This document shows, piece by piece, positions 1 to 9,616 of a stretch of DNA of 64,000 bases (position 1 is the first letter of the stretch; each line of letters opens with the position of its first letter). The position numbers and the translations under genes are program-made. Origin of the DNA: Sinorhizobium numidicum. GTDB taxonomy: Bacteria > Pseudomonadota > Alphaproteobacteria > Rhizobiales > Rhizobiaceae. The notes under the pieces are model-generated. The model was not told the origin of the DNA, searched no databases, and was given only the letters and a program-made list of their open reading frames with translations. Where the stretch lies: assembly GCF_029892045.1 (NCBI RefSeq), contig NZ_CP120368.1, forward strand, positions 1,610,001 through 1,674,000, given 5' to 3'.

Positions 1-2
1 CT

Positions 3-2309
3 GCCAAGGTGGACGAGCCGGCAGATGCCTCTGGGGCCCTCTATGTCGATATGGTCGATGACTTCGCCGCGCGCCGTGATGGTGAGGCTCTGCGTGCTGA
101 GGCCGTAGCCGATACGCCGATGGTCGCGCCTATTGGTGTTTCCGATCAGGTCGATCATCTTTTGGCGGATGTCGAGCGTTTTCCCGTTCCTTCGGCTACA
201 GACCTGGTCGCGGCAGCGGTTGCCTCGCATCCCGCCGTTCACGTGCGTCCTGCCGCGCCGGTAAAGAAGAGCAGTTATCCCTTCACACCGACTTTCAGCC
301 GCGCGACGCCGGTCGCGTCGCCTGCCGGCGTTTCGCAGCAGCGGGCCTTCGCAAAGCCGATGGCCGAGTCTGCTGCGGCGAGTCTCATAAGCCCGGTTGT
401 TTTGCCTGAGGCAGCACCCTCAGCCATCCCAGGAGCTCTGCCGTCCGGAGCCATGCAGGGCGGCCTGCCGGAAGCCGAGGTGGAGCCGAGCTTCGATCTC
501 GACGATTTCGAGCTTGAGCTGTCCGACCTCGCCTTGGACGTCGATCTGGCCGACAACGGTGCGCCGAAAGCTGATGAAAGCGCAGCCGAACAGCCCGTTG
601 TGACGCACCCTGCGTTGGTCGAGCCCTCCGCCCAGCCGTTCCTGCAAGCACTGACCACGCCGAGTGAACCTGAACCGAACCGGCACGAGCCTCTGGCATC
701 CGCGCTGCCGGAGATCGAAGAGGCGCCGGCTGAAAACCCGCTGCCTTTCGATCCGGCCATGATCGGTGAAACCGAAAGCGGCGTGGCGCCGATCGCCGAC
801 ATGGACGTACCGCAACTGCCCGCGCTGGATACCGAGGAGAAGCCGGTCTCCTATCCGGCCGACTACGACCTGGATATCGATGCCGAAATGGCGCAGCTCT
901 TTGGCACGCCCGCGCCTGCTGCGAAGAGCGCTTCTCATGCCGGAGACTTCGATCTCGACGTGGGGGCTCGCGCTGCGTCAGCGGCCAAGGCAAGCCCGGC
1001 GGTTGCTTCGCTGGATGACTTCGATGAATTCGAAAGGGCGATGGAAGAGGACTTCCAGCGTTCGATGGCGGAACGTCAGAGCCCGACGCATGATGCAGAG
1101 CGTCTGGCGGCAAGGCCGCGGCTCGACGAGGCTGCCGAATATGGCGAGCCGGCCTATGGCGGTCGTTCACAGCGTACGATGCTGATGGCTGCGAGTGTCG
1201 CCGGCGTCATCATTCTCGGCGGTGCCGCTGTCTACGCCTGGATGGGCGGAAGCAGCGCGGTCCTTTCCGGTGACGGTCCGAAGATCATCCTGGCCGACAA
1301 GGAACCGGTGAAGGTCGTGCCCGAAGTGAAGGGCGGCAAGACGGTGCCCAATCAGGATAAGGCCGTCTACGACCGCGTGGCCGGCGATCAGGGCAGCGCA
1401 CCGCGCCAGGAGGCTCTGGTCTCCTCGACGGAAGAGCCGATGGATGTTGTGCAGAGGACGCTGACGCCCGAGACCTTGCCGCTCGAAGGCAGCGACGAAG
1501 GCGAGGCGCTTGCCGGCGTTTCCACTGGGGACGAAGACGAAGTCGCGCGCTTGCTGCCGGATGAAAATAACGGCAACGCCGCCGAGGAAGAAAGGGCGCC
1601 TGCCGTCGCGCCGCGCAAGGTCCGCACCATGATCGTCAAGCCGGATGGAACGCTTGTCGCTCGCGAGGAGCCCGCGGCAAAGCCGGCGGACGACATTGCG
1701 GCAAACGGCAATGATCAGCCAATCCCGGCAACCGCTTCGGGCGAGGCAGTAGCCTCCGTTTCTCAAGGCAACACTGCGGTCGCAGAGGTGGGTTCCGAGC
1801 TGCGCGCCGCCGAACAACCTAACGCTAGCGACGAGGTCGCACTGGCCGCTGCTGGCAAGGGCCCCGCAAATGAAGCGCCCGTTCGCTCTGTCAAGACGAC
1901 GGCTGTCGGTGGCGGGCAGGCACCGTTGCCGGAGACGCGCCCGGCAGCACAGACCGGTACTGCCGCCAAGCCAGAGACGGCTGCAAGCCCTGCGGAAAGT
2001 CGGGCTCCAGCGGAGACGGCAAGTGCAGCCCAGACCGCTCCGCTTGCGACCGCTTCCGTTCCGGCCGGCACTTACGTGATCCAGATCGCCTCTCTGCCCT
2101 CTGAAGCCGAGGCGCAGAAGAGCTACAACAATCTTTCCGGCAAGTTCGCGAGCGTTATAGGCGGTCGCGGCGTGGACATCCGCAAGGCGGAGATCGCGGG
2201 GAAGGGCACCTACTATCGCGTGAGAATCCCCGCGGGTACGCGTGAGGAGGCCAATTCGCTTTGCTCTCGATACAAGAGCGCCGGTGGAAGCTGCCTCGTG
2301 ACAAAGTAG
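3..2309 (+). CDS. SPOR-domain cell-envelope protein (5' end cut by window)
   Basis: C-terminal part of a long acidic Ala/Pro/Glu-rich protein that ends in a SPOR domain, a module known to bind peptidoglycan strands stripped of stem peptides at division sites. The frame is already open at base 3, and the first GTG (base 9) has no visible ribosome site, so the real start probably lies upstream of the window. Counting from base 9: residues 1-385 are low-complexity and cytoplasmic with D/E-rich patches, one membrane span lies at about 389-410, a periplasmic linker rich in Ala/Glu/Pro follows, and the SPOR domain is at about 687-766 (begins near YVIQIASLPSE, ends GGSCLV). It lies 142 bp upstream of nagZ. 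Both the topology and the neighbour suggest a cell-wall role; the exact function is not known. Confidence 0.85.
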   Translation, partial: AKVDEPADASGALYVDMVDDFAARRDGEALRAEAVADTPMVAPIGVSDQVDHLLADVERFPVPSATDLVAAAVASHPAVHVRPAAPVKKSSYPFTPTFSRATPVASPAGVSQQRAFAKPMAESAAASLISPVVLPEAAPSAIPGALPSGAMQGGLPEAEVEPSFDLDDFELELSDLALDVDLADNGAPKADESAAEQPVVTHPALVEPSAQPFLQALTTPSEPEPNRHEPLASALPEIEEAPAENPLPFDPAMIGETESGVAPIADMDVPQLPALDTEEKPVSYPADYDLDIDAEMAQLFGTPAPAAKSASHAGDFDLDVGARAASAAKASPAVASLDDFDEFERAMEEDFQRSMAERQSPTHDAERLAARPRLDEAAEYGEPAYGGRSQRTMLMAASVAGVIILGGAAVYAWMGGSSAVLSGDGPKIILADKEPVKVVPEVKGGKTVPNQDKAVYDRVAGDQGSAPRQEALVSSTEEPMDVVQRTLTPETLPLEGSDEGEALAGVSTGDEDEVARLLPDENNGNAAEEERAPAVAPRKVRTMIVKPDGTLVAREEPAAKPADDIAANGNDQPIPATASGEAVASVSQGNTAVAEVGSELRAAEQPNASDEVALAAAGKGPANEAPVRSVKTTAVGGGQAPLPETRPAAQTGTAAKPETAASPAESRAPAETASAAQTAPLATASVPAGTYVIQIASLPSEAEAQKSYNNLSGKFASVIGGRGVDIRKAEIAGKGTYYRVRIPAGTREEANSLCSRYKSAGGSCLVTK

Positions 2310-2451
2310 TGCTGAAAAGATTGAATGCGGAAACCGGGCGCGGCAGAAATGTCGCGCCCTTTTCTTTGCGACGAACACTTTGTCTGTGCATGACCTGGCG
2401 CGAGAAGGTTTGTGACTTCGCGTTGAAGCTTGGGGACACTATGGTTTTATC

Positions 2452-3468
2452 ATGAGCGAATCAAAAGCATTTATCGCCGGCTGCAAGGGCCTTTTCCTGA
2501 CGGAAGAGGAGCGCAGTTTCTTCGCCGGCGAACGCCCATGGGGCTTTATTCTTTTCGGGCGCAATATTGGCGAGGAACAGCAGATCTGCGACTTGGTCGA
2601 CGCGTTACGCGACAGTATCGGCAACCCCGTGGCACCTGTCCTGATCGATCAGGAGGGTGGTCGGGTCCAGCGCATTCGCCCGCCGCTCGTGCAGCAATAT
2701 CCGACTGGCGCGGCACTTGGCGAGATCTACGGGCGCGATAGGGAGATGGGGGTGCGCGCCGCCTGGCTGATGGGGCGCCTTCACGCCTTCGATCTGATGC
2801 GCTTCGGTATCACGGTCGACTGCCTGCCGGTTCTCGATGTTCCGGTACCCGGTAGCCATGATGTTATCGGGAACCGCGCCTACGGCCACGACGCCGCAAC
2901 GGTAACGGCGGTCGGCCGTGCCATGGGCGAGGGTTTGAAAGCGGGGGGCATGCTGCCGGTGATGAAGCATATGCCCGGCCATGGCCGCACCTTCGTGGAT
3001 TCCCACCACGACCTGCCGGTCGTCAGTGCCGATCTCGAAGATTTGAAGCGGAGTGATTTTCTGCCTTTCATAGCCATGAAGAACGAAGCCATGGCTATGT
3101 CGGCGCATATGGTTTTCACGGCGATCGATCCCGAAAATCCAGCCACAACCTCTCCGAAGGTCGTGGAGGAGATCATTCGCGGCCATATCGGCTTCGACGG
3201 CCTCTTGATGTCCGACGACGTTTCGATGAACGCGCTTGCCGGCGACATTGCCACGCGGGCCTGCGAGATTATTGGTGCCGGCCTTGATCTCGTCCTGCAT
3301 TGTCATGGCATAATGGAAGAAATGAAGGCAGTTGCCGACGTTGTTCCGGTTCTGTCCGGCGATCGGCTGCGCCGAGCACAGGCGGCCGAGGCGGCCTTTC
3401 GAAAGCCCGACAATGCCGAGGAAGACGTGTTGCGGGCGGAATTCAATGCAATGTTCGCTCTGGCCTAG
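2452..3468 (+). CDS. nagZ: Beta-N-acetylhexosaminidase NagZ (GH3)
   Basis: Cytoplasmic glycoside hydrolase of family 3 that removes N-acetylglucosamine from anhydro-muropeptides during peptidoglycan recycling. The 338-residue length is normal for single-domain NagZ. Visible signatures are the LIDQEGGRVQR substrate loop, KHMPGHG, the mobile catalytic loop with the Asp/His pair (D183-S-H185) and the nucleophile segment LLMSDDVSM (first Asp, about residue 255). There is no signal peptide, as expected for a Gram-negative recycling enzyme. It is followed 28 bp later by scpA, a rhizobial arrangement, so co-transcription with scpAB is likely. Confidence 0.95.
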   Translation: MSESKAFIAGCKGLFLTEEERSFFAGERPWGFILFGRNIGEEQQICDLVDALRDSIGNPVAPVLIDQEGGRVQRIRPPLVQQYPTGAALGEIYGRDREMGVRAAWLMGRLHAFDLMRFGITVDCLPVLDVPVPGSHDVIGNRAYGHDAATVTAVGRAMGEGLKAGGMLPVMKHMPGHGRTFVDSHHDLPVVSADLEDLKRSDFLPFIAMKNEAMAMSAHMVFTAIDPENPATTSPKVVEEIIRGHIGFDGLLMSDDVSMNALAGDIATRACEIIGAGLDLVLHCHGIMEEMKAVADVVPVLSGDRLRRAQAAEAAFRKPDNAEEDVLRAEFNAMFALA

Positions 3469-3496
3469 CAAGGCGAGGCGCTGAAGGGGCAAGATC

Positions 3497-4363
3497 GTGA
3501 GCAATTCGCGCGAAAGGCAGGTACACCCTGCTACGAAGGCACCGCTGGAGCCTTTGTGGCAGGACGAGTCCGCCGGCCGCGGCTTACACGAAGAAGAACT
3601 CGTGGTCGACATCGCCGGTTTTGAAGGGCCGCTGGACCTGCTTCTGCATCTTGCCCGCAGTCAACGTGTAGATCTTTCCCGCATTTCCGTGCTGGCGCTT
3701 GCGGAGCAATATATAGCCTTCGTCGAACGGGCCCGGTCCATTCGTATCGAACTCGCAGCCGACTATCTGGTCATGGCGGCGTGGCTCGCCTATCTCAAGT
3801 CCCGCCTGCTGATACCGCAGCAGACAAAGGACGAGGGACCCTCCGGTGAGGAGATGGCCTCGGCGCTGGCGTTCCGGCTGAAGCGCCTTGAAGCGATGCG
3901 GGACGCGGCGACAAGACTCGTCAACAGGAATAGGCTCGGTCGCGATATTTTCGCACGCGGCGCGCCGGAACACATCGTTTCGGAGAAAAAGTCCGGCCAC
4001 GACGCTTCGCTCTACGACCTGCTGACGGCCTATGCCACCCTCAGACAGCGTCAGGCGATAACGCAGGTGACGATCGAAAAGCGCCACGTCTGGTCGCTCT
4101 CCGACGCGCGCCTGATGCTGGCGCGGATGATCGGCAGCCTGGAGGATTGGACCGCGCTCGACCACTTCCTCATCCGCTACATGACAAGTCCGAAGGAACG
4201 CGCGACCGCGATAGCGAGCTCCTTCGCCGCGTCCCTCGAAATGGTCCGCGAAGGAAGGTTGGAAATCCGGCAGGATGGCGCTTTCACGCCGATCTACTTG
4301 CGGCGCGGACCCAAGCCCATCGATGCGGCGACCTTGGCGGAAATGGAGGCAGCGCGTGGCTGA
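3497..4363 (+). CDS. scpA: Segregation and condensation protein A (kleisin)
   Basis: Kleisin subunit of the Smc-ScpAB condensin complex that organises and segregates the chromosome. It starts at GTG 3497. The family core begins near residue 33 with the FEGPLDLLLHL motif, continues with the helical ADYLVMAAWLAYLKSRLL segment that contacts the Smc neck, and ends in a winged-helix region that contacts the Smc head. The 288 residues include a short hydrophilic N-terminal extension. The stop codon overlaps the scpB start by 8 bp, which indicates translational coupling of the two partners. Confidence 0.95.
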   Translation: MSNSRERQVHPATKAPLEPLWQDESAGRGLHEEELVVDIAGFEGPLDLLLHLARSQRVDLSRISVLALAEQYIAFVERARSIRIELAADYLVMAAWLAYLKSRLLIPQQTKDEGPSGEEMASALAFRLKRLEAMRDAATRLVNRNRLGRDIFARGAPEHIVSEKKSGHDASLYDLLTAYATLRQRQAITQVTIEKRHVWSLSDARLMLARMIGSLEDWTALDHFLIRYMTSPKERATAIASSFAASLEMVREGRLEIRQDGAFTPIYLRRGPKPIDAATLAEMEAARG

Positions 4364-5084
4364 AGCGCAAAAATATTTGCCGGGAATGCCGGACGAAGAG
4401 GACGAGCTCGACGAGGCTTCCGTCGGCCCGGGGCTCGAGCAGGAGGCGGAGCGGATTGCGGAGGCGCTTGTCTTTGCATCATCGCAGCCCGTCTCCGAAA
4501 GCTATATCGCCACCCGACTTCCACGGGGTGCCGACGTTGGGCGGATCATGTTGCGGCTGAAGGCGCTCTATGCAGCGCGCGGCGTCAACCTCGTTCAGGT
4601 TGCCGACCATTGGGCCTTCCGCACGGCGGCCGATCTCTCCTTCGTCGTGCAGACGGACGAGCAGGAGGTCAAGAAGCTCTCTCGCGCAGCGCTCGAAGTG
4701 CTGGCCATCATCGCCTACCACCAGCCGGTCACCCGAGCGGAGATCGAGGACATTCGCGGCGTACAGACTTCGAAAGGTACGCTCGACGTTTTGATGGAGG
4801 CGGGTTGGGTCCGCTTTCGCGGACGCAGGCGGACGCCGGGACGCCCGGTGACGTTCGGGACGACGAGGGAATTCCTGGATCACTTTGGGCTGGAGGAGAT
4901 CCGGGACCTTCCGGGCATCGAGGAACTAAAGGGCGCCGGCCTGCTATCCGGCCGTATCCCCTCGAACTTGCATATTCCGGTTCCGGTTGGTGAGGATGAG
5001 CTTTCCGAAAACGAGGATCCGATCACACAGATGGACCTCGAGGAACTGGGCCTCTTGACACCGAAGGCTGAAGAAGACGATTAA
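4356..5084 (+). CDS. scpB: Segregation and condensation protein B
   Basis: Winged-helix dimer partner of ScpA in the Smc-ScpAB complex. The start chosen is GTG 4356 because GGAGGC lies 5 bp upstream (4345-4350) and the reading frame overlaps the end of scpA; the longer in-frame ORF from 4275 only adds an Arg-rich stretch lying inside scpA. The 242-residue product has the ScpB core EAERIAEALVFASSQPVSE, then LEVLAIIAYHQPVTRAEIE and the helix-turn-helix IRGVQTSKGTLDVL. The tail is acidic (ends EEDD). Confidence 0.95.
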   Translation: MAEAQKYLPGMPDEEDELDEASVGPGLEQEAERIAEALVFASSQPVSESYIATRLPRGADVGRIMLRLKALYAARGVNLVQVADHWAFRTAADLSFVVQTDEQEVKKLSRAALEVLAIIAYHQPVTRAEIEDIRGVQTSKGTLDVLMEAGWVRFRGRRRTPGRPVTFGTTREFLDHFGLEEIRDLPGIEELKGAGLLSGRIPSNLHIPVPVGEDELSENEDPITQMDLEELGLLTPKAEEDD

Positions 5085-5164
5085 AAATCCTGAGTAGGGA
5101 TATCGGCTTTAAAGCCCGCATGGGTACGCGAGCCGAAACGCCTTCGGTCCAAGGAATGCGCAGC

Positions 5165-6277
5165 ATGGTTTCAGATCCGCTCAACGGCGCCGTCATGGCG
5201 ACGCGACGGTCGGCAGGGGTGTCCTTCGCGGCAAGCCTCTCTTTCGAGAATATTAGTCATCGCTATCATTCCAAGGAAACGATCAAAGGCGTCACGCTGA
5301 CGGCCAAGGCCGGCGAGGTACTCTGCCTGCTCGGACCGTCGGGGTCGGGCAAGACCACTCTGCTGCGCATCGCGGCAGGCATTGAGATGCAGACGGGGGG
5401 CCGGCTTCTCCTCAATGGCCAGGAAATTTCCGGACCTTCCGTCTTCCTCCCGCCGGAAAAGCGCGGGGTGGGGCTGATGTTTCAGGACTTCGCGCTTTTC
5501 CCGCATATGACGATCCGGGAAAATGTCTGCTTCGGGCTCACCGCCTTGCCGAAGAAGGAAGCGCTCGTTCAAGCGGATGCGGCTTTGGAACGCGTGGGGC
5601 TCCTGCACTATGCCGACCGGTATCCGCATGTGCTTTCAGGCGGTGAGCAGCAACGGGTGGCGCTCGCCCGCGCCCTCGCACCGCGGCCTGCGGTGTTGCT
5701 GATGGACGAACCGTTTTCCGGTCTCGATTCCCGTCTGAAGGATTCGATCCGTGCCGACACTCTGGCCATTCTGCGCGAGACGCGCGCAACCGCCATCGTC
5801 GTCACTCACGACGCCGAAGAGGCGATGCGCATGGCCGACCGGATTGCGCTTTTGAAGGATGGCTGTCTGGTTCAGGTCGGTACCGCCGACGAACTCTATC
5901 GCAAGCCGCGCAATCTTTTTGCCGCCGGTTTCTTTTCCGAAATAAACGTATTCGACGCGCATGTGCATGGCGGCCGCGTCGAGACGCCGCTCGGGGTCGT
6001 GGCTGCTGGACACTATAAGGAGGGACAGCCGCTGAGCGTGGCGGTGCGGCTTTCCGGCGTTCACCTCAAAGAAGAGGGAGGCGATATCCCGGCCCGCATC
6101 GTGTCGCGGCGCTTCCTGGGTGTCGTCGAGTTGTTGGAGCTCGCGGTGCCGCAGTCCGAGCGGACGGTGCGCGCGCGGATCCGCGCCGATCTGCTGCCTC
6201 AAGGATTGCGCGACGTCACGCTTTCGGTTAACGAGCGCGACATATTGGTGTTTGAAAAAGACGCCTCAACATCTTAG
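5165..6277 (+). CDS. ABC transporter ATP-binding protein, FbpC/PotA-like, orphan
   Basis: ATPase subunit of the iron/polyamine/sulfate importer class. All nucleotide-binding motifs are intact: Walker A GPSGSGKTT, signature LSGGEQQR, Walker B VLLMDEP, H-loop THDAEEAM. A C-terminal TOBE-like regulatory domain follows from about residue 255. ATG 5165 is preferred because AAGGA stands 9 bp upstream; an in-frame ATG at 5120 has no ribosome site. No permease or binding protein is adjacent: the gene sits alone between scpB and tatA, so its membrane partner must be elsewhere. The substrate cannot be deduced. Confidence 0.85.
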   Translation: MVSDPLNGAVMATRRSAGVSFAASLSFENISHRYHSKETIKGVTLTAKAGEVLCLLGPSGSGKTTLLRIAAGIEMQTGGRLLLNGQEISGPSVFLPPEKRGVGLMFQDFALFPHMTIRENVCFGLTALPKKEALVQADAALERVGLLHYADRYPHVLSGGEQQRVALARALAPRPAVLLMDEPFSGLDSRLKDSIRADTLAILRETRATAIVVTHDAEEAMRMADRIALLKDGCLVQVGTADELYRKPRNLFAAGFFSEINVFDAHVHGGRVETPLGVVAAGHYKEGQPLSVAVRLSGVHLKEEGGDIPARIVSRRFLGVVELLELAVPQSERTVRARIRADLLPQGLRDVTLSVNERDILVFEKDASTS

Positions 6278-6372
6278 GGTCCATCGAGAATGATGGTGTG
6301 CCCCTCGGTACGCCTGAAAAATGACAACGTGATGGGCTCTACACTGGGTAAGGGCTGCGAGGGAGTAAGTGA

Positions 6373-6579
6373 ATGGGTTCCTTTAGTATCTGGCATTGGT
6401 TGATCGTCTTGGTGGTGATCCTCCTGCTGTTCGGCCGTGGCAAGATTCCGGAGCTGATGGGCGACGTTGCCAAGGGCATCAAGAGCTTCAAGAAGGGCAT
6501 GACCGACGATGATGCCGCTTCGGCCGACAAGACGGTCGATGGCAAGACCGTCGAGCAGAAGTCTGACGAAGTCCGCTGA
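6373..6579 (+). CDS. tatA: Sec-independent translocase subunit TatA
   Basis: Pore-forming component of the twin-arginine translocase that exports folded proteins. The 68-residue product has the classic layout: short periplasmic N-terminus, one membrane helix (about residues 6-22), the [20 protein letters not shown] amphipathic helix and a charged tail. First gene of tatABC. Several likely Tat substrates occur in this same window (sulfatase, MBL-fold hydrolase, sugar-binding protein, each with an SRR motif). Confidence 0.97.
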   Translation: MGSFSIWHWLIVLVVILLLFGRGKIPELMGDVAKGIKSFKKGMTDDDAASADKTVDGKTVEQKSDEVR

Positions 6580-6653
6580 CGATCGGAAGCTGGCGGGATC
6601 GGGCGGAAGCAGGTGCCCGGTGAGCCGCAATACGAGTTTGTAGGGCGCGTCGG

Positions 6654-7331
6654 ATGCTTGATATCGGCTGGACCGAGCTTGTTGTTATCGCAATCGTTCT
6701 GATTGTTGTCGTTGGGCCGAAGGACCTTCCGCCGATGCTGCGGGCATTTGGGCGGATGACATCCAAGATGCGCGGCATGGCGGCTGATTTCCGGCGGCAA
6801 TTCGACGAAGCATTGCGCGAGGCCGATCTCGAGGACGTGCGCAAGACGATCAGCGATGCGCAAAGCCTTAATCCGACCACCGCATTGCGGGACGCGATGA
6901 ACCCGTTGCGGCAGCTTGGAAACGAGATCAAGTCCGATCTGCAAAAGGCGGCAACGCCGGATATACCAGCGCAAGCCGGGGCGGCGGAACCTGCGGTCGA
7001 GCCGGCGGCGGCGACTGCCGCGCCTGTTGAAGCGCCGGCAAGGCCAGCCGATCAAGTGGCTGCCGCCGCAATCAGTTCGGCGTCACGGCAGATGGATCGT
7101 GTAACGGCGGAAGAACCAAAGCTGGCCGAGACGAAGCCGAAGCGCGCTGCCAAGCCCAGGACCGGCACTGCATCGAAGGCACCCGCCGCCGCAGCGGCAG
7201 CTCCCAAGAAAGCCGCGGGTGCAGCGACGGTGAAGAAGCCGGCCGCCAGCAAGACCGTCGCCGGTGAGGGGCAGCCTGAGACCGGGACCAAGAAGACACG
7301 CGCGCCCTCGCGCAAGAAAGGTAACGCATGA
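6654..7331 (+). CDS. tatB: Sec-independent translocase subunit TatB
   Basis: TatB forms the substrate receptor with TatC. The N-terminus LDIGWTELVVIAIVLIVVVG is one membrane helix, followed by GPKDLPPMLRAFGRM and a long amphipathic helix. The last ~100 residues are an Ala/Lys/Pro-rich low-complexity extension, which brings the length to 225 residues, typical of rhizobial TatB. Its stop overlaps the tatC start by 4 bp (ATGA). Confidence 0.97.
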   Translation: MLDIGWTELVVIAIVLIVVVGPKDLPPMLRAFGRMTSKMRGMAADFRRQFDEALREADLEDVRKTISDAQSLNPTTALRDAMNPLRQLGNEIKSDLQKAATPDIPAQAGAAEPAVEPAAATAAPVEAPARPADQVAAAAISSASRQMDRVTAEEPKLAETKPKRAAKPRTGTASKAPAAAAAAPKKAAGAATVKKPAASKTVAGEGQPETGTKKTRAPSRKKGNA

Positions 7332-8170
7332 GCGGCGATATCGAGGACCGGCCGCAGCCGCTGATCGAGCACCTGATCGAGCTACGAAAACGGTTGATGT
7401 GGGCTGTCGGCGCGTTTTTCGCTGCTTTCCTCGTCTGCTTCTACTTTGCCAAGCAGTTGTTCAACGTCCTTGTTCAGCCGTTCAAATGGGCCGTCGAGTG
7501 GGCGGGGCTCAGCCACCGCAACGTCGAGCTTATCTACACGGCGCCACAAGAGTTCTTTTTCACCCAGATCAAAGTTGCGATGTTCGGCGCGCTGGTCATC
7601 GCGTTTCCGGTCATCGCGTCGCAGATCTACAAGTTCGTGGCGCCTGGTCTCTACAAGAACGAACGCGCGGCCTTCCTGCCGTTCCTGATTGCCTCGCCGA
7701 TTTTGTTTCTCCTCGGCGGAGCGCTGGTCTATTTCTTCTTCACGCCAATGGTCATGTGGTTCTTCCTTGCGATGGAGCAGGGGGGCGGCGAAGGGCAGGT
7801 CGCGATCCAACTCCTGCCGAAGGTCTCGGAATATCTAAGCCTGATCATGTCCCTGGTCTTCGCGTTCGGCCTGGTCTTCCAATTGCCGGTGGTCACGACG
7901 CTTTTGGCACGCGTCGGTTTCGTCACCTCGCGGGGGCTCGCCGAGAAGCGCAAATACGCGATCGTTATCGCCTTCGTCGTCGCTGCCGTCCTGACGCCGC
8001 CCGACCCGGTTTCCCAGATCGGTCTTGCGCTGCCAGCCATCCTTCTCTACGAAATTTCGATCTATACGGCGCGACTCGTCGAAAGACGGCGAGCAGCCGA
8101 GGCGCTCGCAACCGACGTCGCCTCTTCGCAGGAAAGTTCTTCAGAGACGGCTGGACCCGCCAAGGGCTGA
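7328..8170 (+). CDS. tatC: Sec-independent translocase subunit TatC
   Basis: Polytopic membrane core of the Tat system that binds twin-arginine signal peptides. The protein has 280 residues with six predicted hydrophobic segments and the family motifs PLIEHLIELRKRL near the N-terminus, YKFVAPGLYKNERA in the middle and AVLTPPDPVSQ before the last spans. Translationally coupled to tatB. A RIME-like palindrome follows directly and separates it from serS. Confidence 0.97.
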   Translation: MSGDIEDRPQPLIEHLIELRKRLMWAVGAFFAAFLVCFYFAKQLFNVLVQPFKWAVEWAGLSHRNVELIYTAPQEFFFTQIKVAMFGALVIAFPVIASQIYKFVAPGLYKNERAAFLPFLIASPILFLLGGALVYFFFTPMVMWFFLAMEQGGGEGQVAIQLLPKVSEYLSLIMSLVFAFGLVFQLPVVTTLLARVGFVTSRGLAEKRKYAIVIAFVVAAVLTPPDPVSQIGLALPAILLYEISIYTARLVERRRAAEALATDVASSQESSSETAGPAKG

Positions 8171-8195
8171 TCGTCTGATGTTCTCGCGCCGTGAC

Positions 8196-8300
8196 CTACA
8201 GCGCCGCGCGTCTATTCAGGCGCGGAAAGGCCGCTGTAGTACTTTGAATCCCTGCATGATTTTTCCTTAATCGATTCCGATTTAAGGAATCATGCAGTAA
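8196..8300. repeat. RIME-like palindromic element, copy A
   Basis: Intergenic two-hairpin element between tatC and serS. The first stem is CTACAGCG (8196-8203) with CGCTGTAG (8232-8239), with an inner CCGCGC/GCGCGG stem. The second stem is CTGCATGATT (8252-8261) with AATCATGCAG (8288-8297), reinforced by TTCCTTAA/TTAAGGAA. Related copies lie at about 22954 and, inverted, at about 38292. It resembles the short intergenic mosaic elements common in Sinorhizobium. It could act as an mRNA 3' structure for tatABC. Confidence 0.75.
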
Positions 8301-8318
8301 CCAACGCGTGGAACGATT

Positions 8319-9602
8319 ATGCTCGATATCAAATGGATCCGTGAGAATGCAGACGCGCTCGATGACGCCCTGACGAGACGGGGTGCGGAGCCATTGTCCG
8401 CTTCGCTGATTGCGCTTGATGAACGCCGCCGCGCGATCCTCCAATCGCTGCAGGACATGCAGTCGCGTCGCAATGCCGCTTCGAAGGATATCGGCGCGGC
8501 GATGGCACAGAAAAACGGCGAGCTTGCCGAAAAGCTCAAGGCCGAAGTGGCCGAGCTCAAGAACGCGATGCCGGCGGTCGAGGACGAGAGCCGCGAACTC
8601 GAGGCCGAGCTTTCGGATGCGCTGTCGCGCATCCCCAACATTCCCCTTGAGGATGTCCCCGTCGGGCTGGACGAGAGCGCCAATGTCGTAACTCGGATCG
8701 TCGGCACCAAGCCGACCTGGAACCACAAGCCGCTCGAGCATTTTGAAATCGGTGAAGCGCTGGGTTTCATGGATTTCGAAGGCGCGGCGCGGATTGCCGG
8801 CTCGCGCTTCACGATTCTCAAGGGGCAACTCGCCCGTCTTGAGCGGGCACTCGGTCAATTCATGCTCGATCTGCACACGCAGGAGCACGGCTATACCGAA
8901 GTTCAGCCGCCGCTGCTTGTCCGCGATGATGCGATGTACGGAACGGGGCAACTGCCGAAATTCGCGGAGGATCTCTTCCGCACGACGGACGAACGTTGGC
9001 TGATCCCGACCGCCGAAGTGCCGCTGACGAACATGGTTCGCGAACAGATCCTCGACGGCGAAGCGTTACCGCTGCGCTTTACGGCCTTGACCCCCTGCTT
9101 CCGCTCGGAAGCTGGTTCCGCCGGCCGCGACACCCGCGGCATGCTGCGCCAGCACCAATTCAACAAGGTCGAACTGGTTTCGATCACGGATGCCGAAAGC
9201 TCCGTTGACGAGCATGAGCGGATGACGGCCTGTGCTGAGGAGGTGCTGAAGCGGCTCGGTCTGCACTATCGCGTCATGACGCTTTGCACTGGCGATATGG
9301 GATTTGGTGCACGCAAGACCTATGACCTTGAGGTCTGGCTGCCGGGGCAGGGCAGCTATCGCGAAATCTCGTCCTGCTCGGTCTGCGGCGACTTCCAGGC
9401 ACGCCGCATGAACGCGCGCTACCGCACGAGAGAAGAAAAAGGAACGAAATTCGTGCATACCCTGAACGGTTCTGGCGTTGCCGTCGGCCGCGCGCTGATC
9501 GCCGTCATCGAGAATTACCTGAACGATGACGGCTCCGTCACCGTGCCGGACGTCCTTGTTTCTTACATGGGCGGCCTGCGGCGGATCGAGAAAGCCGTCT
9601 GA
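8319..9602 (+). CDS. serS: Serine--tRNA ligase
   Basis: Class II aminoacyl-tRNA synthetase that charges tRNA-Ser (and tRNA-Sec where present). The 427-residue length is standard. The N-terminal ~110 residues form the coiled-coil arm that reads the long variable arm of tRNA-Ser. The catalytic domain shows motif 2 ([20 protein letters not shown]) and motif 3 near the C-terminus ([16 protein letters not shown]). The start is the ATG after the palindromic element. surE begins 15 bp downstream, so serS, surE and pcm probably share a transcript. Confidence 0.97.
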   Translation: MLDIKWIRENADALDDALTRRGAEPLSASLIALDERRRAILQSLQDMQSRRNAASKDIGAAMAQKNGELAEKLKAEVAELKNAMPAVEDESRELEAELSDALSRIPNIPLEDVPVGLDESANVVTRIVGTKPTWNHKPLEHFEIGEALGFMDFEGAARIAGSRFTILKGQLARLERALGQFMLDLHTQEHGYTEVQPPLLVRDDAMYGTGQLPKFAEDLFRTTDERWLIPTAEVPLTNMVREQILDGEALPLRFTALTPCFRSEAGSAGRDTRGMLRQHQFNKVELVSITDAESSVDEHERMTACAEEVLKRLGLHYRVMTLCTGDMGFGARKTYDLEVWLPGQGSYREISSCSVCGDFQARRMNARYRTREEKGTKFVHTLNGSGVAVGRALIAVIENYLNDDGSVTVPDVLVSYMGGLRRIEKAV

Positions 9603-9616
9603 AGGCGAGGAAGCGA

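Noticed and set aside
1167-2378. 403-codon open frame on the minus strand
   Set aside because: Shadow of the SPOR protein gene; Arg/Cys-rich product typical of spurious high-GC frames.
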